Shown: positions 16,183 through 24,427, numbered from the stretch's first letter. The stretch is DNA of 28,881 nucleotides from an uncultured Clostridia bacterium (GCA_947631725.1 CANRML010000005.1:1-28881), one strand, 5' to 3'. The notes: a model not told the origin generated them from the letters alone. Made by a program: numbers and translations.

Positions 16183-16211
16183 ATAATAACACAGAAAGTC
16201 GAATTTTTCAA
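16183..16211 (-). promoter_or_regulatory. Second, upstream promoter-like sequence before the Rpn-type gene
   Basis: Minus-strand TTGAAA (16211-16206), 17-base spacer, TATTAT (16188-16183). About 75 bases downstream (16096-16092) is a perfect AAAGGAGG with no usable ATG, GTG or TTG after it. It may drive a longer Rpn transcript or a small RNA. Inference only. Confidence 0.4.
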
Positions 16212-16260
16212 GACTTTACGATATACTTTTCATCGCAAGTTTTGACATTTTTCGACTTTC
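16194..16260. repeat. Imperfect long inverted repeat downstream of the GNAT gene
   Basis: Perfect 10-bp arms GAAAGTCGAA (16194-16203) and TTCGACTTTC (16251-16260). Inside them TCAA/TTGA, ACTT/AAGT and CGAT/ATCG can also pair, so the whole 67 bases can form one interrupted hairpin. It starts ten bases after the GNAT stop codon. No clean U-run follows, so it is a doubtful terminator. Confidence 0.6.
16241..16257 (-). promoter_or_regulatory. Tandem Spo0A-box-like sites upstream of the Rpn region
   Basis: Minus strand reads AGTCGAA-aaa-TGTCAAA, two 0A-box-like heptamers in the same direction ten bases apart. This is the same layout and the same AAA spacer as at 11939-11955. They lie 29 bases upstream of the promoter-like TTGAAA at 16211. 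They overlap one arm of the inverted repeat, so either reading could be the cause. Confidence 0.35.
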
Positions 16261-16269
16261 TTTTCCATA

Positions 16270-16833
16270 TCACTCTATATTTTTATTTTTTATATAGCTT
16301 CCTGTAAATTCACTTGATAAAATATCCATACAAATAATGTCATAATATTTTCCATTTATAAATCTACATTCTCTTACTCTTCCTGTTTCTTTAAATCCAC
16401 ATTTTTGATAGCATTTTAATGCTCTTTGATTAAAGCTCATTAAATGTAATTGTATACAATGTAAATTTAAATAATTAAATCCATAATCTAAAATTAATCT
16501 TATGGCTTCTGTACCATATCCTTTATTCCAATATTGTTTGTCCCCTATAAATACACCCAATGTTCCTACTCTATGTGTATGATTTATACGTTCTAATGCT
16601 ATTGAACCTATCATTTCATCCTTTTCTAAATCTATAATTGCAAATGAAGCTTCTGCATTTTGGTTTTCTTCTAAATATTGTTTTTCTTTATCTAATGAAC
16701 ATACTGTGTCACTTCTTCCTAAATAGTCTGTTATATCAAAATCATTTAGCCATTCTGTAAATTTTTCTACATCTTCATTATTTCGTGGTGATAAATAAAT
16801 TCTTTCTCCCACTAGTTTTTTAAAATACTTCAT
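16270..16833 (-). CDS. GNAT-family N-acetyltransferase (RimJ/RimL type)
   Basis: Acetyl-CoA-dependent acetyltransferase of 187 residues. The RimJ/RimL-type pattern is visible: ERIYLSPRNNEDVEKFTEWL at the N-terminus, a beta-4/alpha-3 acetyl-CoA site with YWNKGYGTEA (101-110, the Q/RxxGxG/A loop), and NQRALKCYQKCGF (135-147). Substrate cannot be told: ribosomal protein N-termini, small molecules and antibiotics are all known for this group. The ATG at 16833 is preceded by AGGAGGG. It has a dedicated promoter, a 150-base leader with a terminator hairpin and a possible leader peptide. That suggests inducible expression, as for resistance-type genes. Confidence 0.9.
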   Translation of the reverse strand: MKYFKKLVGERIYLSPRNNEDVEKFTEWLNDFDITDYLGRSDTVCSLDKEKQYLEENQNAEASFAIIDLEKDEMIGSIALERINHTHRVGTLGVFIGDKQYWNKGYGTEAIRLILDYGFNYLNLHCIQLHLMSFNQRALKCYQKCGFKETGRVRECRFINGKYYDIICMDILSSEFTGSYIKNKNIE

Positions 16834-16850
16834 TTATATCCCTCCTAAAT

Positions 16851-16922
16851 TCAAAAAATCTTGCAAAGAAATCTTTTAAGACTCCTTGCAAGATTTAATC
16901 TTACTATAAGTGTAAGTAACAT
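16851..16922 (-). CDS. Possible 23-residue leader peptide of the GNAT gene
   Basis: An ATG at 16922 opens a 23-codon frame (beginning MLLTLIVRLNLA) that runs through both arms of the leader terminator and stops at 16851, 17 bases before the GNAT ATG. It is leucine-rich, with basic residues. A weak AAAGGG lies 13 bases upstream, and the ATG falls in a GTAACA/TGTTAC stem. Its placement suits ribosome-controlled attenuation, but the frame is short enough to arise by chance. Confidence 0.35.
   Translation of the reverse strand: MLLTLIVRLNLARSLKRFLCKIF
16853..16896 (-). terminator. Leader terminator (attenuator) upstream of the GNAT gene
   Basis: Perfect 11-bp stem AAATCTTGCAA / TTGCAAGATTT (16896-16886 and 16866-16856), ending in six U, directly before the GNAT ribosome binding site. 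Just upstream, AAGAT-taa-ATCTT (around 16890-16903) would capture part of the 5' arm and act as an antiterminator. Terminator, competing stem and long leader together look like an attenuator. I match it to no known riboswitch or T-box. Confidence 0.7.
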
Positions 16923-16988
16923 TTCTATTTTGTTACCCTTTACCGCTCAAACAATAATGTTCTAGGTAAACTCTTAAAATATGTTTTT

Positions 16989-17017
16989 ATTGTACCATAT
17001 TATGTGTAATTTGTCAA
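16989..17017 (-). promoter_or_regulatory. Promoter of the GNAT leader transcript
   Basis: Minus-strand TTGACA (17017-17012), 17-base spacer ending in TGG, TACAAT (16994-16989), starting ten bases after the J-domain gene stop. Transcription from about 16982 gives a leader of about 150 bases. Confidence 0.85.
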
Positions 17018-17026
17018 ATATTCATG

Positions 17027-17623
17027 CTATCTACTGAATATTCTGCCAATCCATTTAAATATTGGATTTTCAAAGATAAGTTCTCTTATCCATCCATTAG
17101 TAAATGGAATATACCATAAAATAACTCCTAATGCTATTACTACAATAATAGTTAAGAAAACTGCTAATAAATCTTTTTTAGTCATTTCTTTATATTCTTC
17201 CCTTTTAGGTCTATCATTGTATAATACTTTTATAAAATTTACAATACCACCTGTTGTACTAATTTTATCATTTTGCTGATTTGATTGTTCCTGCTTTTGC
17301 ACATTTGTTACATTTTTTGTTGTTTGTGGATTATTATAAAAATTCTTTTTTTCTGTACCATAGTCTTTTTCGCCATATTTTTTTCTGAATTGTTCTTCTT
17401 TTTCTTTTTTTAATTCTACATCATATTGTTCCTTTAAGAATTCATTTGAAAGCACATTATATGCTTCATTTATTTCCTTTAATCTTTTTTCTGTAACTTC
17501 TTTTATCTTTGTATCTGCTTGTAAATCAGGATGGTATTTTTTTACTAATACTTTATATGCTTTCTCTATAATTTCATTTGATGCATTTTCATTTACTTGC
17601 AATATTTCATAATAATTTTTCAT
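17027..17623 (-). CDS. J-domain protein with C-terminal membrane anchor
   Basis: The 198-residue protein begins with a J domain: NYYEILQVNENASNEIIEKA, HPD at 31-33, and the EAYNVLSNEFLKEQYD helix. It should stimulate DnaK ATPase and deliver clients. A charged, Asn/Gln-rich linker (about 70-125) follows. Then comes one membrane segment (about 151-171), ending in a short aromatic and basic tail. It lacks the Gly/Phe region and zinc fingers of DnaJ, so it is a specialised co-chaperone. It starts eight bases after the ftsH stop, so the two are surely co-transcribed. This suggests a link between membrane-localised DnaK recruitment and FtsH; the link is inferred from position. Confidence 0.9.
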   Translation of the reverse strand: MKNYYEILQVNENASNEIIEKAYKVLVKKYHPDLQADTKIKEVTEKRLKEINEAYNVLSNEFLKEQYDVELKKEKEEQFRKKYGEKDYGTEKKNFYNNPQTTKNVTNVQKQEQSNQQNDKISTTGGIVNFIKVLYNDRPKREEYKEMTKKDLLAVFLTIIVVIALGVILWYIPFTNGWIRELIFENPIFKWIGRIFSR

Positions 17624-17631
17624 ATTAACCT

Positions 17632-19440
17632 CTATTCAGAAAAAATTGCTTCAAATTCATCTGCTTCTATCTTTTCTTTTTCTAAAAGAATTCCTGCAAC
17701 TGCATGTAATTTGTCTACATGCTCTGTTAGTATTTGTTTTGCATGATTATATCCTTTGTCAATAATTTTCTTAACTTCTTCATCTATTATTGCTGCTGTC
17801 TCTTCTGAATATTCTTTTGCTTGTGCAAAATCTCTTCCTAAAAATACTTCACTTTGATTAGAGCCTAACATTAATGCCCCTATTCTATCACTCATTCCAT
17901 ATTTTGTAACCATGCTTCTTGCAATTCCTGTTGCTCTTTCAATGTCATTACTTGCACCAGTAGATATGTCATTTAAAATTAATGCTTCTGCAACTCTTCC
18001 ACCTAATAATGATACTATGTTTTCTTCCATTTCTGTTTTAGACATAAAGTTCTTATCTTCTGTTGGACGATACATAGTATATCCTCCTGCCATCCCTCTT
18101 GGTACAATTGATATTTGATGTACTGGATCTTGTGTTTCTAAGTAATGACTTACAACTGCATGACCAGCTTCATGATAAGATACTAATCTGTTTTCTTTTT
18201 CACTTCTTACTCTTGTTTTCTTTTCTGGTCCCATTGTGACTTTGACCATAGCATCTTCTATTTCCTTCATCCCTATTTCTGATAGATTTCTTCTTGCTGC
18301 TAGTAATGCCGCTTCATTTAATACATTTTCTAAATCTGCACCTGCAAATCCTGAAGTATTTTTTGCAATTACTTTTAAGTCTACGTCATCTGCTAGTTTT
18401 TTCTTTCTTGAATGTACCTCTAAAATTTGTTCTCTTGCTTTAACATCTGGTGCACCTACTACAATTTGTCTATCGAATCTTCCTGCTCTTAATAATGCTT
18501 TATCTAATACATCTGGTCTATTAGTTGCTGCTAATACAATAACTCCTTCATTTTCTGAGAATCCATCCATTTCAACTAATAGCTGATTCAAAGTTTGTTC
18601 TCTTTCATCATGTCCTCCACCAAGTCCTGCTCCTCTTTGACGACCAACTGCATCAATTTCATCAATAAATACTATACAAGGTGCGTTTCTCTTTGCTTCT
18701 TCAAATAAATCTCTTACACGTGATGCTCCTACTCCGACAAACATTTCAACAAAGTCAGAACCACTTATAATGAAAAATGGTACTCCTGCTTCTCCTGCAA
18801 CTGCTTTTGCTAAAAGTGTTTTTCCTGTACCTGGTTGACCTACTAACAAAACACCTTTTGGTATTCTTGCTCCCATATCTGTAAATTTCTTTGGATTTTT
18901 TAAGAATTCTACAATTTCTTGTAATTCTTCTTTTTCTTCATCTACACCAGCTACATCATCAAATGTTATTTTGTTTCTTTCTGCTGGTGTCATCATTCTA
19001 GCTTTACTTTTTCCAAATGATAATGTTTTTCCTCCTGGTTGTCCTCCATTTGCACTTCCCATCATGAAAAACCAGAATATGAAGAAAATAATTAATAATC
19101 CAAATGGTGTTAATAAGCTTAAAATTGTCACAAAAATAGATTCTGATTTTTCGTCTAATTTAAGTGCTCCATCTTTAACAAAATCCTCTGTATAGTTCAT
19201 AAAGCTTTCCATACTTGGTATATTTACTTGTTTTACTACATCATTGTCTTTTAATTCAACATTTGCTGTTTTTCCATCTGCTTCTATTTGGATAGCTTCT
19301 ACTTTTCCTTCATTAATTTGTGAAATTAATTCAGAGTATAGCATTTTTTTGTTTGAATTTTCCATAACAGATGATAAAACAATAATAAAAATTACTCCTA
19401 TGATTAGCCACATTGCTAATGTCTTTATGTTACTTTTCAA
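17632..19440 (-). CDS. ftsH: ATP-dependent zinc metalloprotease FtsH
   Basis: FtsH is a hexameric membrane AAA+ protease that degrades damaged or unassembled membrane proteins and short-lived regulators. The 602-residue protein has two membrane segments (about 8-25 and 103-127) flanking an extracytoplasmic domain. It also has Walker A GQPGTGKT (201-208), Walker B IVFIDE (256-261), the second region of homology (to about 325), the zinc motif HEAGH (423-427) and Asp499 in NDIERA as probable third ligand. The start is TTG at 19440, behind AGGAGG at seven bases; the next ATG is inside the first membrane segment. It lies downstream of tilS, a common Firmicutes order, though hpt is absent. Confidence 0.97.
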   Translation of the reverse strand: MKSNIKTLAMWLIIGVIFIIVLSSVMENSNKKMLYSELISQINEGKVEAIQIEADGKTANVELKDNDVVKQVNIPSMESFMNYTEDFVKDGALKLDEKSESIFVTILSLLTPFGLLIIFFIFWFFMMGSANGGQPGGKTLSFGKSKARMMTPAERNKITFDDVAGVDEEKEELQEIVEFLKNPKKFTDMGARIPKGVLLVGQPGTGKTLLAKAVAGEAGVPFFIISGSDFVEMFVGVGASRVRDLFEEAKRNAPCIVFIDEIDAVGRQRGAGLGGGHDEREQTLNQLLVEMDGFSENEGVIVLAATNRPDVLDKALLRAGRFDRQIVVGAPDVKAREQILEVHSRKKKLADDVDLKVIAKNTSGFAGADLENVLNEAALLAARRNLSEIGMKEIEDAMVKVTMGPEKKTRVRSEKENRLVSYHEAGHAVVSHYLETQDPVHQISIVPRGMAGGYTMYRPTEDKNFMSKTEMEENIVSLLGGRVAEALILNDISTGASNDIERATGIARSMVTKYGMSDRIGALMLGSNQSEVFLGRDFAQAKEYSEETAAIIDEEVKKIIDKGYNHAKQILTEHVDKLHAVAGILLEKEKIEADEFEAIFSE

Positions 19441-19471
19441 TATAATTCCTCCTCTATGTTTCTTTTGCTAG

Positions 19472-19500
19472 GTTATACCATATAATATTATCTTTTTCAA
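19472..19500 (-). promoter_or_regulatory. Promoter of ftsH
   Basis: Minus-strand TTGAAA (19500-19495), 17-base spacer ending in TGG (extended -10), TATAAC (19477-19472). It suggests ftsH and the J-domain gene can be transcribed apart from tilS. Confidence 0.7.
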
Positions 19501-19561
19501 GTGTTTTTTATATGTCTTTTTTGTGACAAATTATTGATAGATTTGGCATTTCTACGGATAC

Positions 19562-20557
19562 TTATCTTTGGTCTAAAAAATGAATTTGTCCATTTTTTAC
19601 AAAAATTTTTATATTTTGATTTGGCGTTAAAAATTTATTACCAATATTATTTTGGCATAATTTAATTATATCTTCTATATGAATTTTTGCAATTCCTTGG
19701 CAGTTTCCTAAAACCTTCGTTATAGTATATAGCAAAAGTCTTGATTTTATGACTGTTTCCTGTTTATTAAACTGTTTTAAATCTAATATAATATGTGGCT
19801 CTTCTTGTATCATTATTTTATCATATATTTCTTTTACTTGTTTTGTTATATAAGCATCTTCTTCTTTTACTAGTTCAGATAATCTATTTAATGTTTCTAA
19901 AATATTTGGATTGAATTCTTCCTTAATATACGGAATAACAACATTTCTCACTTTATTTCTTGTATATGAATTATCAAAATTAGTTTTGTCTATTCTAGGT
20001 TCTAAACTTTTCTCTTTGCAATAATTTTCAATTTCTTGTCTTGTGCATTCTAATAATGGTCTAATATATTTTCCATTTTTTATAGGTTCCATCCCTTTTA
20101 ATCCTGATAAGCCTGTTCCTCTTAATAAGTTCATAATAATTGTTTCGGCTTTATCATTTGCATTATGAGCTATTGCTATTTTATTTGCTCCTGTTTTTTT
20201 TGCTATTTCATTAAAAAATGCATATCTTTCATTTCTTCCCGCTTCTTCTAATCCTATTTTCTTAGTATGTGCTATATCTTTTACATCTATACTTTTTGCA
20301 AAAAATTTTACTCCTAATTTTTTGCATGTTTCTTTGACAAATTGTTCATCCTCACTTGCTTCTTTTCTAATCATGTGATTTATATGTGCAACTGAAAAGC
20401 AAAAAGATATCCCGTCTTCTTGGAATTCTTGTTCCAATTCATACAGGATATGTAACATAGCAATAGAATCTGGTCCTCCAGAAACTCCGAGCACCAGATT
20501 ATCTCCATTTTGTATTAAATTATATTTTTTTATTGTTTCTTTTACTTTTTGTTTCGT
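19562..20557 (-). CDS. tilS: tRNA(Ile)-lysidine synthase, apparent ACG start
   Basis: TilS converts the wobble C34 of tRNA-Ile(CAU) to lysidine, using lysine and ATP, so that the tRNA reads AUA. The PP-loop motif SGGPDS is at 26-31. A GTG at 20494 would start the protein at MLGVSGG, cutting the first helix and most of the first strand. The in-frame extension to an ACG at 20557 restores the expected amino terminus (helix KVKETIKKY, then NGDNLVLGVSGG). It also has AAAGGAAGG eight bases upstream. No ATG, GTG or TTG exists between the upstream stop and 20494. The 331-residue length lacks most of the C-terminal domain of Bacillus TilS (about 470) and resembles short forms. Confidence 0.9.
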   Translation of the reverse strand, partial: TKQKVKETIKKYNLIQNGDNLVLGVSGGPDSIAMLHILYELEQEFQEDGISFCFSVAHINHMIRKEASEDEQFVKETCKKLGVKFFAKSIDVKDIAHTKKIGLEEAGRNERYAFFNEIAKKTGANKIAIAHNANDKAETIIMNLLRGTGLSGLKGMEPIKNGKYIRPLLECTRQEIENYCKEKSLEPRIDKTNFDNSYTRNKVRNVVIPYIKEEFNPNILETLNRLSELVKEEDAYITKQVKEIYDKIMIQEEPHIILDLKQFNKQETVIKSRLLLYTITKVLGNCQGIAKIHIEDIIKLCQNNIGNKFLTPNQNIKIFVKNGQIHFLDQR

Positions 20558-20586
20558 ATTAAGTTCCTTCCTTTCAAGTTTTGAAA

Positions 20587-21930
20587 TTATTCATCTAGAT
20601 AATCATGTCTTTTATCTAAGTTTACAAATTTTGTATATGTTCCAAACCATCCTAAGTCCACACTTCCTGTTGCTCCTCCTCTATGTTTTGCGATGATTAT
20701 TTCTGCTATTCCTTTCTTTTTACTATCTTCGTTATAGTAATCATCACGATATAAGAACATAACGATATCTGCATCTTGTTCTATTGAACCAGATTCACGT
20801 AAGTCAGATAACATTGGCTTATGGTCCTGTCTTTGTTCTACAGCCCTTGATAATTGTGATAGTGCGATTACTGGAACATTTAATTCTTTTGCTAAAATTT
20901 TTAATGAACGGCTAATTTCTGCTATGTCTTGTTCTCTACTTCCAAGCCTTTTTCCTGAGCTTTGTATAAGTTGTAAATAATCAATTACTACCATCCCTAT
21001 ATTTTTTTCTAGTTTTAATTTTCTACATTTTGCACGAATTTCTGTTATTGAAATTCCTGGTGTATCATCTATATATATTTCTGCCTCTGATAATGGTCCA
21101 ATTGCCTTTGCTAATGTGTCCCAGTCTTCTTCGTCTAGTTTTCCTGTTCTTACTTTATTGCTATCTACCATTGCTTCACTACATAAGATACGATTAACTA
21201 ACTGTTCTTTTGACATTTCTAAGCTAAATATTGCTACTGGTACTTTTGCCCTTACTGCTGCATTTGTTGCAATATTTAATGCAAAAGCTGATTTTCCCAT
21301 TGCTGGTCTTGCTGCAACCAAAATCAATTCTGAGCCATGGAAACCTGCTGTCCTATAATCTAAGTCTATAAATCCACTAGGTACTCCAGTTATATGTTGT
21401 TTTCTATTATATAGTTCTTCTAATTCAGTAAAACTATCTACCAAAACATCTTTTAAAGCTGAATATCCTTTTTGATTTTTGTTTTGCATTAAATTGAAGA
21501 TTCTTTTTTCTGCACCTTCAATAACATCATCTACTTCTTCTGTTGGGTCATATCCTAATTCAATAATTTCATTTGCTGCTTTTATTAGTTTTCTTAGTTC
21601 TGATTTTTCTTCTATAATTTTTATATATTTGTCTGCATTTGCTGTTGTTGGAACTTTTTCTGGTAAGTCTGCTAAATATTCATAGCCCCCTACTTGTTCA
21701 AATTTTCCCATTGATTCTAATTCTGATTTCACAGTAATTAAATCAATTGGTTCTCCTTTTGTATATAAATTAGTCATAGCTGTAAAAATATTTTGATTAT
21801 CTTCACGATAAAAGTCTTCTGCTTTTAAGATCTCCATACTACTAATAACTGCATCATGGTCTGTTAGCATACTTCCAATAACAGCTTGTTCTGCTTCTAA
21901 ATCATGTGGTGGTACTTTTCCTACTTCCAT
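20587..21930 (-). CDS. dnaB: Replicative DNA helicase DnaB
   Basis: Hexameric 5'-3' helicase that unwinds the replication fork (the DnaB family; the Bacillus orthologue is called DnaC). The 447-residue protein has the N-terminal primase-interaction domain (PPHDLEAEQAVIGSML, 7-22) and Walker A ARPAMGKS (207-214). Walker B VVIDYLQL (314-321), SRAVEQR (361-367) and DLRESGSIEQDAD (376-388) follow. No intein is present. Start ATG lies two bases after the rplI stop, and its Shine-Dalgarno (AGGAG) overlaps the last rplI codons, so translation is probably coupled. tilS follows after 29 bases. Confidence 0.97.
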   Translation of the reverse strand: MEVGKVPPHDLEAEQAVIGSMLTDHDAVISSMEILKAEDFYREDNQNIFTAMTNLYTKGEPIDLITVKSELESMGKFEQVGGYEYLADLPEKVPTTANADKYIKIIEEKSELRKLIKAANEIIELGYDPTEEVDDVIEGAEKRIFNLMQNKNQKGYSALKDVLVDSFTELEELYNRKQHITGVPSGFIDLDYRTAGFHGSELILVAARPAMGKSAFALNIATNAAVRAKVPVAIFSLEMSKEQLVNRILCSEAMVDSNKVRTGKLDEEDWDTLAKAIGPLSEAEIYIDDTPGISITEIRAKCRKLKLEKNIGMVVIDYLQLIQSSGKRLGSREQDIAEISRSLKILAKELNVPVIALSQLSRAVEQRQDHKPMLSDLRESGSIEQDADIVMFLYRDDYYNEDSKKKGIAEIIIAKHRGGATGSVDLGWFGTYTKFVNLDKRHDYLDE

Positions 21931-21932
21931 AT

Positions 21933-22379
21933 TTATTCTCCTATTACATTAACCTTTAATTCTGCAATAACTCCTTCATATAGCTTGATACGTATTATTT
22001 TTGTTCCTAATTCTTTAATAGTATCTTTCATATCGATCTTTTTCTTATCAACTGTTATTTTATGTGTTTTTTGTAAAGCTTCTGTTATTTCTTTTGAAGA
22101 TATACCTCCAAATACTTTGCCATTTTCTCCCACTTTAACTGAAAGTGTCAACATTATTTTCCCCATTTTTTCTGCCAATTTTTTTGCTTCTTCTTTTTCT
22201 TGGTCTTTTTTATATGCATTTGCTTGCTGTTTTGATTTTAATTTTGCCATGTTTTCTGCATTTGCTTCTACTGCTAAATTTTTAGGGAATAAAAAATTAC
22301 GTGCATATCCATCAGAAGTATTTATTATTTGGTCTTTTTTTCCAGTACCTTTTATATCTTGTGTTAATATAACTTTCAT
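21933..22379 (-). CDS. rplI: 50S ribosomal protein L9
   Basis: L9 binds 23S rRNA domain V near the L1 stalk and helps hold the reading frame. The 148-residue product has the standard layout: the N-terminal domain MKVILTQDIKGTGKK with GYARNFLFPKNLA (24-36), a long charged linker helix (about 42-75), and a C-terminal domain with GKVFGGISSKEI. It sits between gdpP (13 bases away) and dnaB (two bases away), the conserved Firmicutes cluster. The start site has only a short AAAGG. Confidence 0.97.
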   Translation of the reverse strand: MKVILTQDIKGTGKKDQIINTSDGYARNFLFPKNLAVEANAENMAKLKSKQQANAYKKDQEKEEAKKLAEKMGKIMLTLSVKVGENGKVFGGISSKEITEALQKTHKITVDKKKIDMKDTIKELGTKIIRIKLYEGVIAELKVNVIGE

Positions 22380-22393
22380 ATAATCACGCCTTT

Positions 22394-24427
22394 CTAACTT
22401 TGCATTTCTTCAAAATATTCGTGAATTTTTTGTATTAACATTTTTTTTGCATCTTCCATTGTTATATCTTCTAGTTGTGCTCCAGCTAATGTAATATGTC
22501 CTCCTCCACCAAGTTTTTCTAAAATAACTTGGACATTTATATCACCTATAGAGCGTCCACTAATACATATTTTATCTCCTAAGTAGCCTAGTACAAATGA
22601 GGCTGTAATATTGCTGATTGTCAATAATTCGTCTGCTGCTTTTGCACATACAAGATTGCTATCTTTTTCTTTATCATTGTTTATTGCAACCGCTATTGTG
22701 TCATTTACCATTTCTGCTGATTTTACAATTTCTGCTATTTTATTAAAGCTTAATAAATCACTTTGGAACCATTTTTTCACTCTGATAATATCTACACCAC
22801 ATTTACGCAAATATGCTGCTGCTTCAAATGTTCTAACTCCTGTTTTAAAAGTAAAGTTTTTTGTGTCCATCATTATTCCTGCATATAAACTTTCTGCTTC
22901 TATTGTTTTTAGTTCTACTTCTGTTTCTGCATATTGTAGCAATTCTGTTACTAATTCTGCTGCTGAAGATGCATATACTTCTTGGAACGTAAGTGTTGCA
23001 TCTTCTATATAGTCTTCACTTCTTCTATGGTGATCAATTACTACTATCTTCTTTACTTTTTCTAATAGTTCTGGTGCTTCTACAAAGTTTCTTTTATGTG
23101 TGTCCACTATAACAAGAAGTGTATTTTCTTCTATATTTTCTAATGCTACTTCTTTGCTTATTAATACATCTTCATATTCTGGCTCTTTTTTTAATTCCTC
23201 TTTGAAACTTTCTAATGCTGTACCTTCTCCATTATTTATAATATATGCATTTTTTTCTAAGCTTTTTGCCAAACGATATATTCCCATACTAGAACCCATT
23301 GCATCAATATCTGGGTTTGTATGTCCCATAATCATTACTTTGTCAGATTCTTTTATTAAGTTTTCTAAAGCATTTGCAACAACTCTTGCTTTTACTTTTG
23401 TACGTTTTTCTATCTCTTGTGTTCTTCCTCCAAAGAAACGATATGTTTCGTTTTCTCTTATAACAGCTTGGTCTCCTCCTCTACCTAGTACTAAATCCAT
23501 TGCTGTTTGTGCTGATTTATATTTGTCTTTATCTGTATCTCCTTCGTTTGATACAGCAATACTAAGTGTGAATTGTACTTTTTCACTTGTTTCTATTTCT
23601 TTTATTTTATCTAATATGCTAAATTTGTCTTCCTTCACGCTTTCTAAATATCGTTGTTCAAAGACACATATATATCTGTTATTATCTGTTTTTATTAAAA
23701 TCCCATTGGTCTGATTTGCCCATTCCAATATAGCTTTATCAATTTCAACTACTGCTTGAGGTTTTTCTTCTACTTCTAATAATTGCATATTTTCTTCATA
23801 ATTATCTATGTTTATAATTTCAACACATGAACGTGTGTCTATATATTTTTGTTGTAAAATAGCATTTTCTGTTATATCAATAAAATATATCATTACCATA
23901 TATTCTCTTTTTGCTTTTTTCTCTTTATTATTTGAGCGTACGTATTTCCCTATAATTCTATATATTTTATCTTGTATAGTGATTTCTTTTTCAATATATT
24001 GTGTTGCTTTTGCATGTTCTTCAATGTTTTTGCTGTTTTCAATTTCTTTTTTTATTTCATCTAATATTTCATCAATATATGAATTCATATCTATTTTTTC
24101 AAATTCAGAAACAAATTTTGAGCTTCTCCATATTATATTTCCATCTGTTTCTACAATTAGAAGTGGAAATGGTGAGTTTATCAATGTACTTTTTGCTGCT
24201 GAATCTACACTGATTGTTAAATCTTGTAAAGTTTCTGAAATTTCATTTTTTCTTTTGTTATTTGCAAAATATGTATATCCTACTACTAATACAAATGTTA
24301 TTATAGATGGAATTATCCATTGTGTATTTTGTACACAAATAGCAATTAGTAAAAGTAAAATTATTACTAAATATATTTTTGTTCTGGATATTAAATTATC
24401 GAAAACTTTTCTATTATTGTTTTGCAT
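22394..24427 (-). CDS. gdpP: Cyclic-di-AMP phosphodiesterase GdpP
   Basis: GdpP (YybT) is a membrane protein that hydrolyses c-di-AMP to pApA, affecting osmotic balance, potassium uptake and beta-lactam tolerance. The 677-residue product has two membrane segments (about 18-55), a PAS-like region (about 80-190) and a degenerate GGDEF domain with RGGDQ (316-320). The DHH/DHHA1 domain has MGHTNPDID (367-375), VVIDHH (462-467) and GGGGH (640-644). I start at ATG 24427. A longer frame from TTG at 24502 is rejected because that TTGACA is the -35 box of the promoter. The AGGAGG is 13 bases from the ATG, rather far. First gene of gdpP-rplI-dnaB-tilS. Confidence 0.95.
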   Translation of the reverse strand: MQNNNRKVFDNLISRTKIYLVIILLLLIAICVQNTQWIIPSIITFVLVVGYTYFANNKRKNEISETLQDLTISVDSAAKSTLINSPFPLLIVETDGNIIWRSSKFVSEFEKIDMNSYIDEILDEIKKEIENSKNIEEHAKATQYIEKEITIQDKIYRIIGKYVRSNNKEKKAKREYMVMIYFIDITENAILQQKYIDTRSCVEIINIDNYEENMQLLEVEEKPQAVVEIDKAILEWANQTNGILIKTDNNRYICVFEQRYLESVKEDKFSILDKIKEIETSEKVQFTLSIAVSNEGDTDKDKYKSAQTAMDLVLGRGGDQAVIRENETYRFFGGRTQEIEKRTKVKARVVANALENLIKESDKVMIMGHTNPDIDAMGSSMGIYRLAKSLEKNAYIINNGEGTALESFKEELKKEPEYEDVLISKEVALENIEENTLLVIVDTHKRNFVEAPELLEKVKKIVVIDHHRRSEDYIEDATLTFQEVYASSAAELVTELLQYAETEVELKTIEAESLYAGIMMDTKNFTFKTGVRTFEAAAYLRKCGVDIIRVKKWFQSDLLSFNKIAEIVKSAEMVNDTIAVAINNDKEKDSNLVCAKAADELLTISNITASFVLGYLGDKICISGRSIGDINVQVILEKLGGGGHITLAGAQLEDITMEDAKKMLIQKIHEYFEEMQS

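Noticed and set aside
15018..16260. The Rpn-type gene as an intact insertion sequence
   Set aside because: No terminal inverted repeats or target duplications flank it; the inverted repeat at 16194-16260 has no partner on the other side.
16833..16982. T-box or known riboswitch before the GNAT gene
   Set aside because: I see no T-box AGGGTGGNACCGCG motif and no recognisable core of the riboswitch classes I know. It is kept only as an unassigned attenuator.
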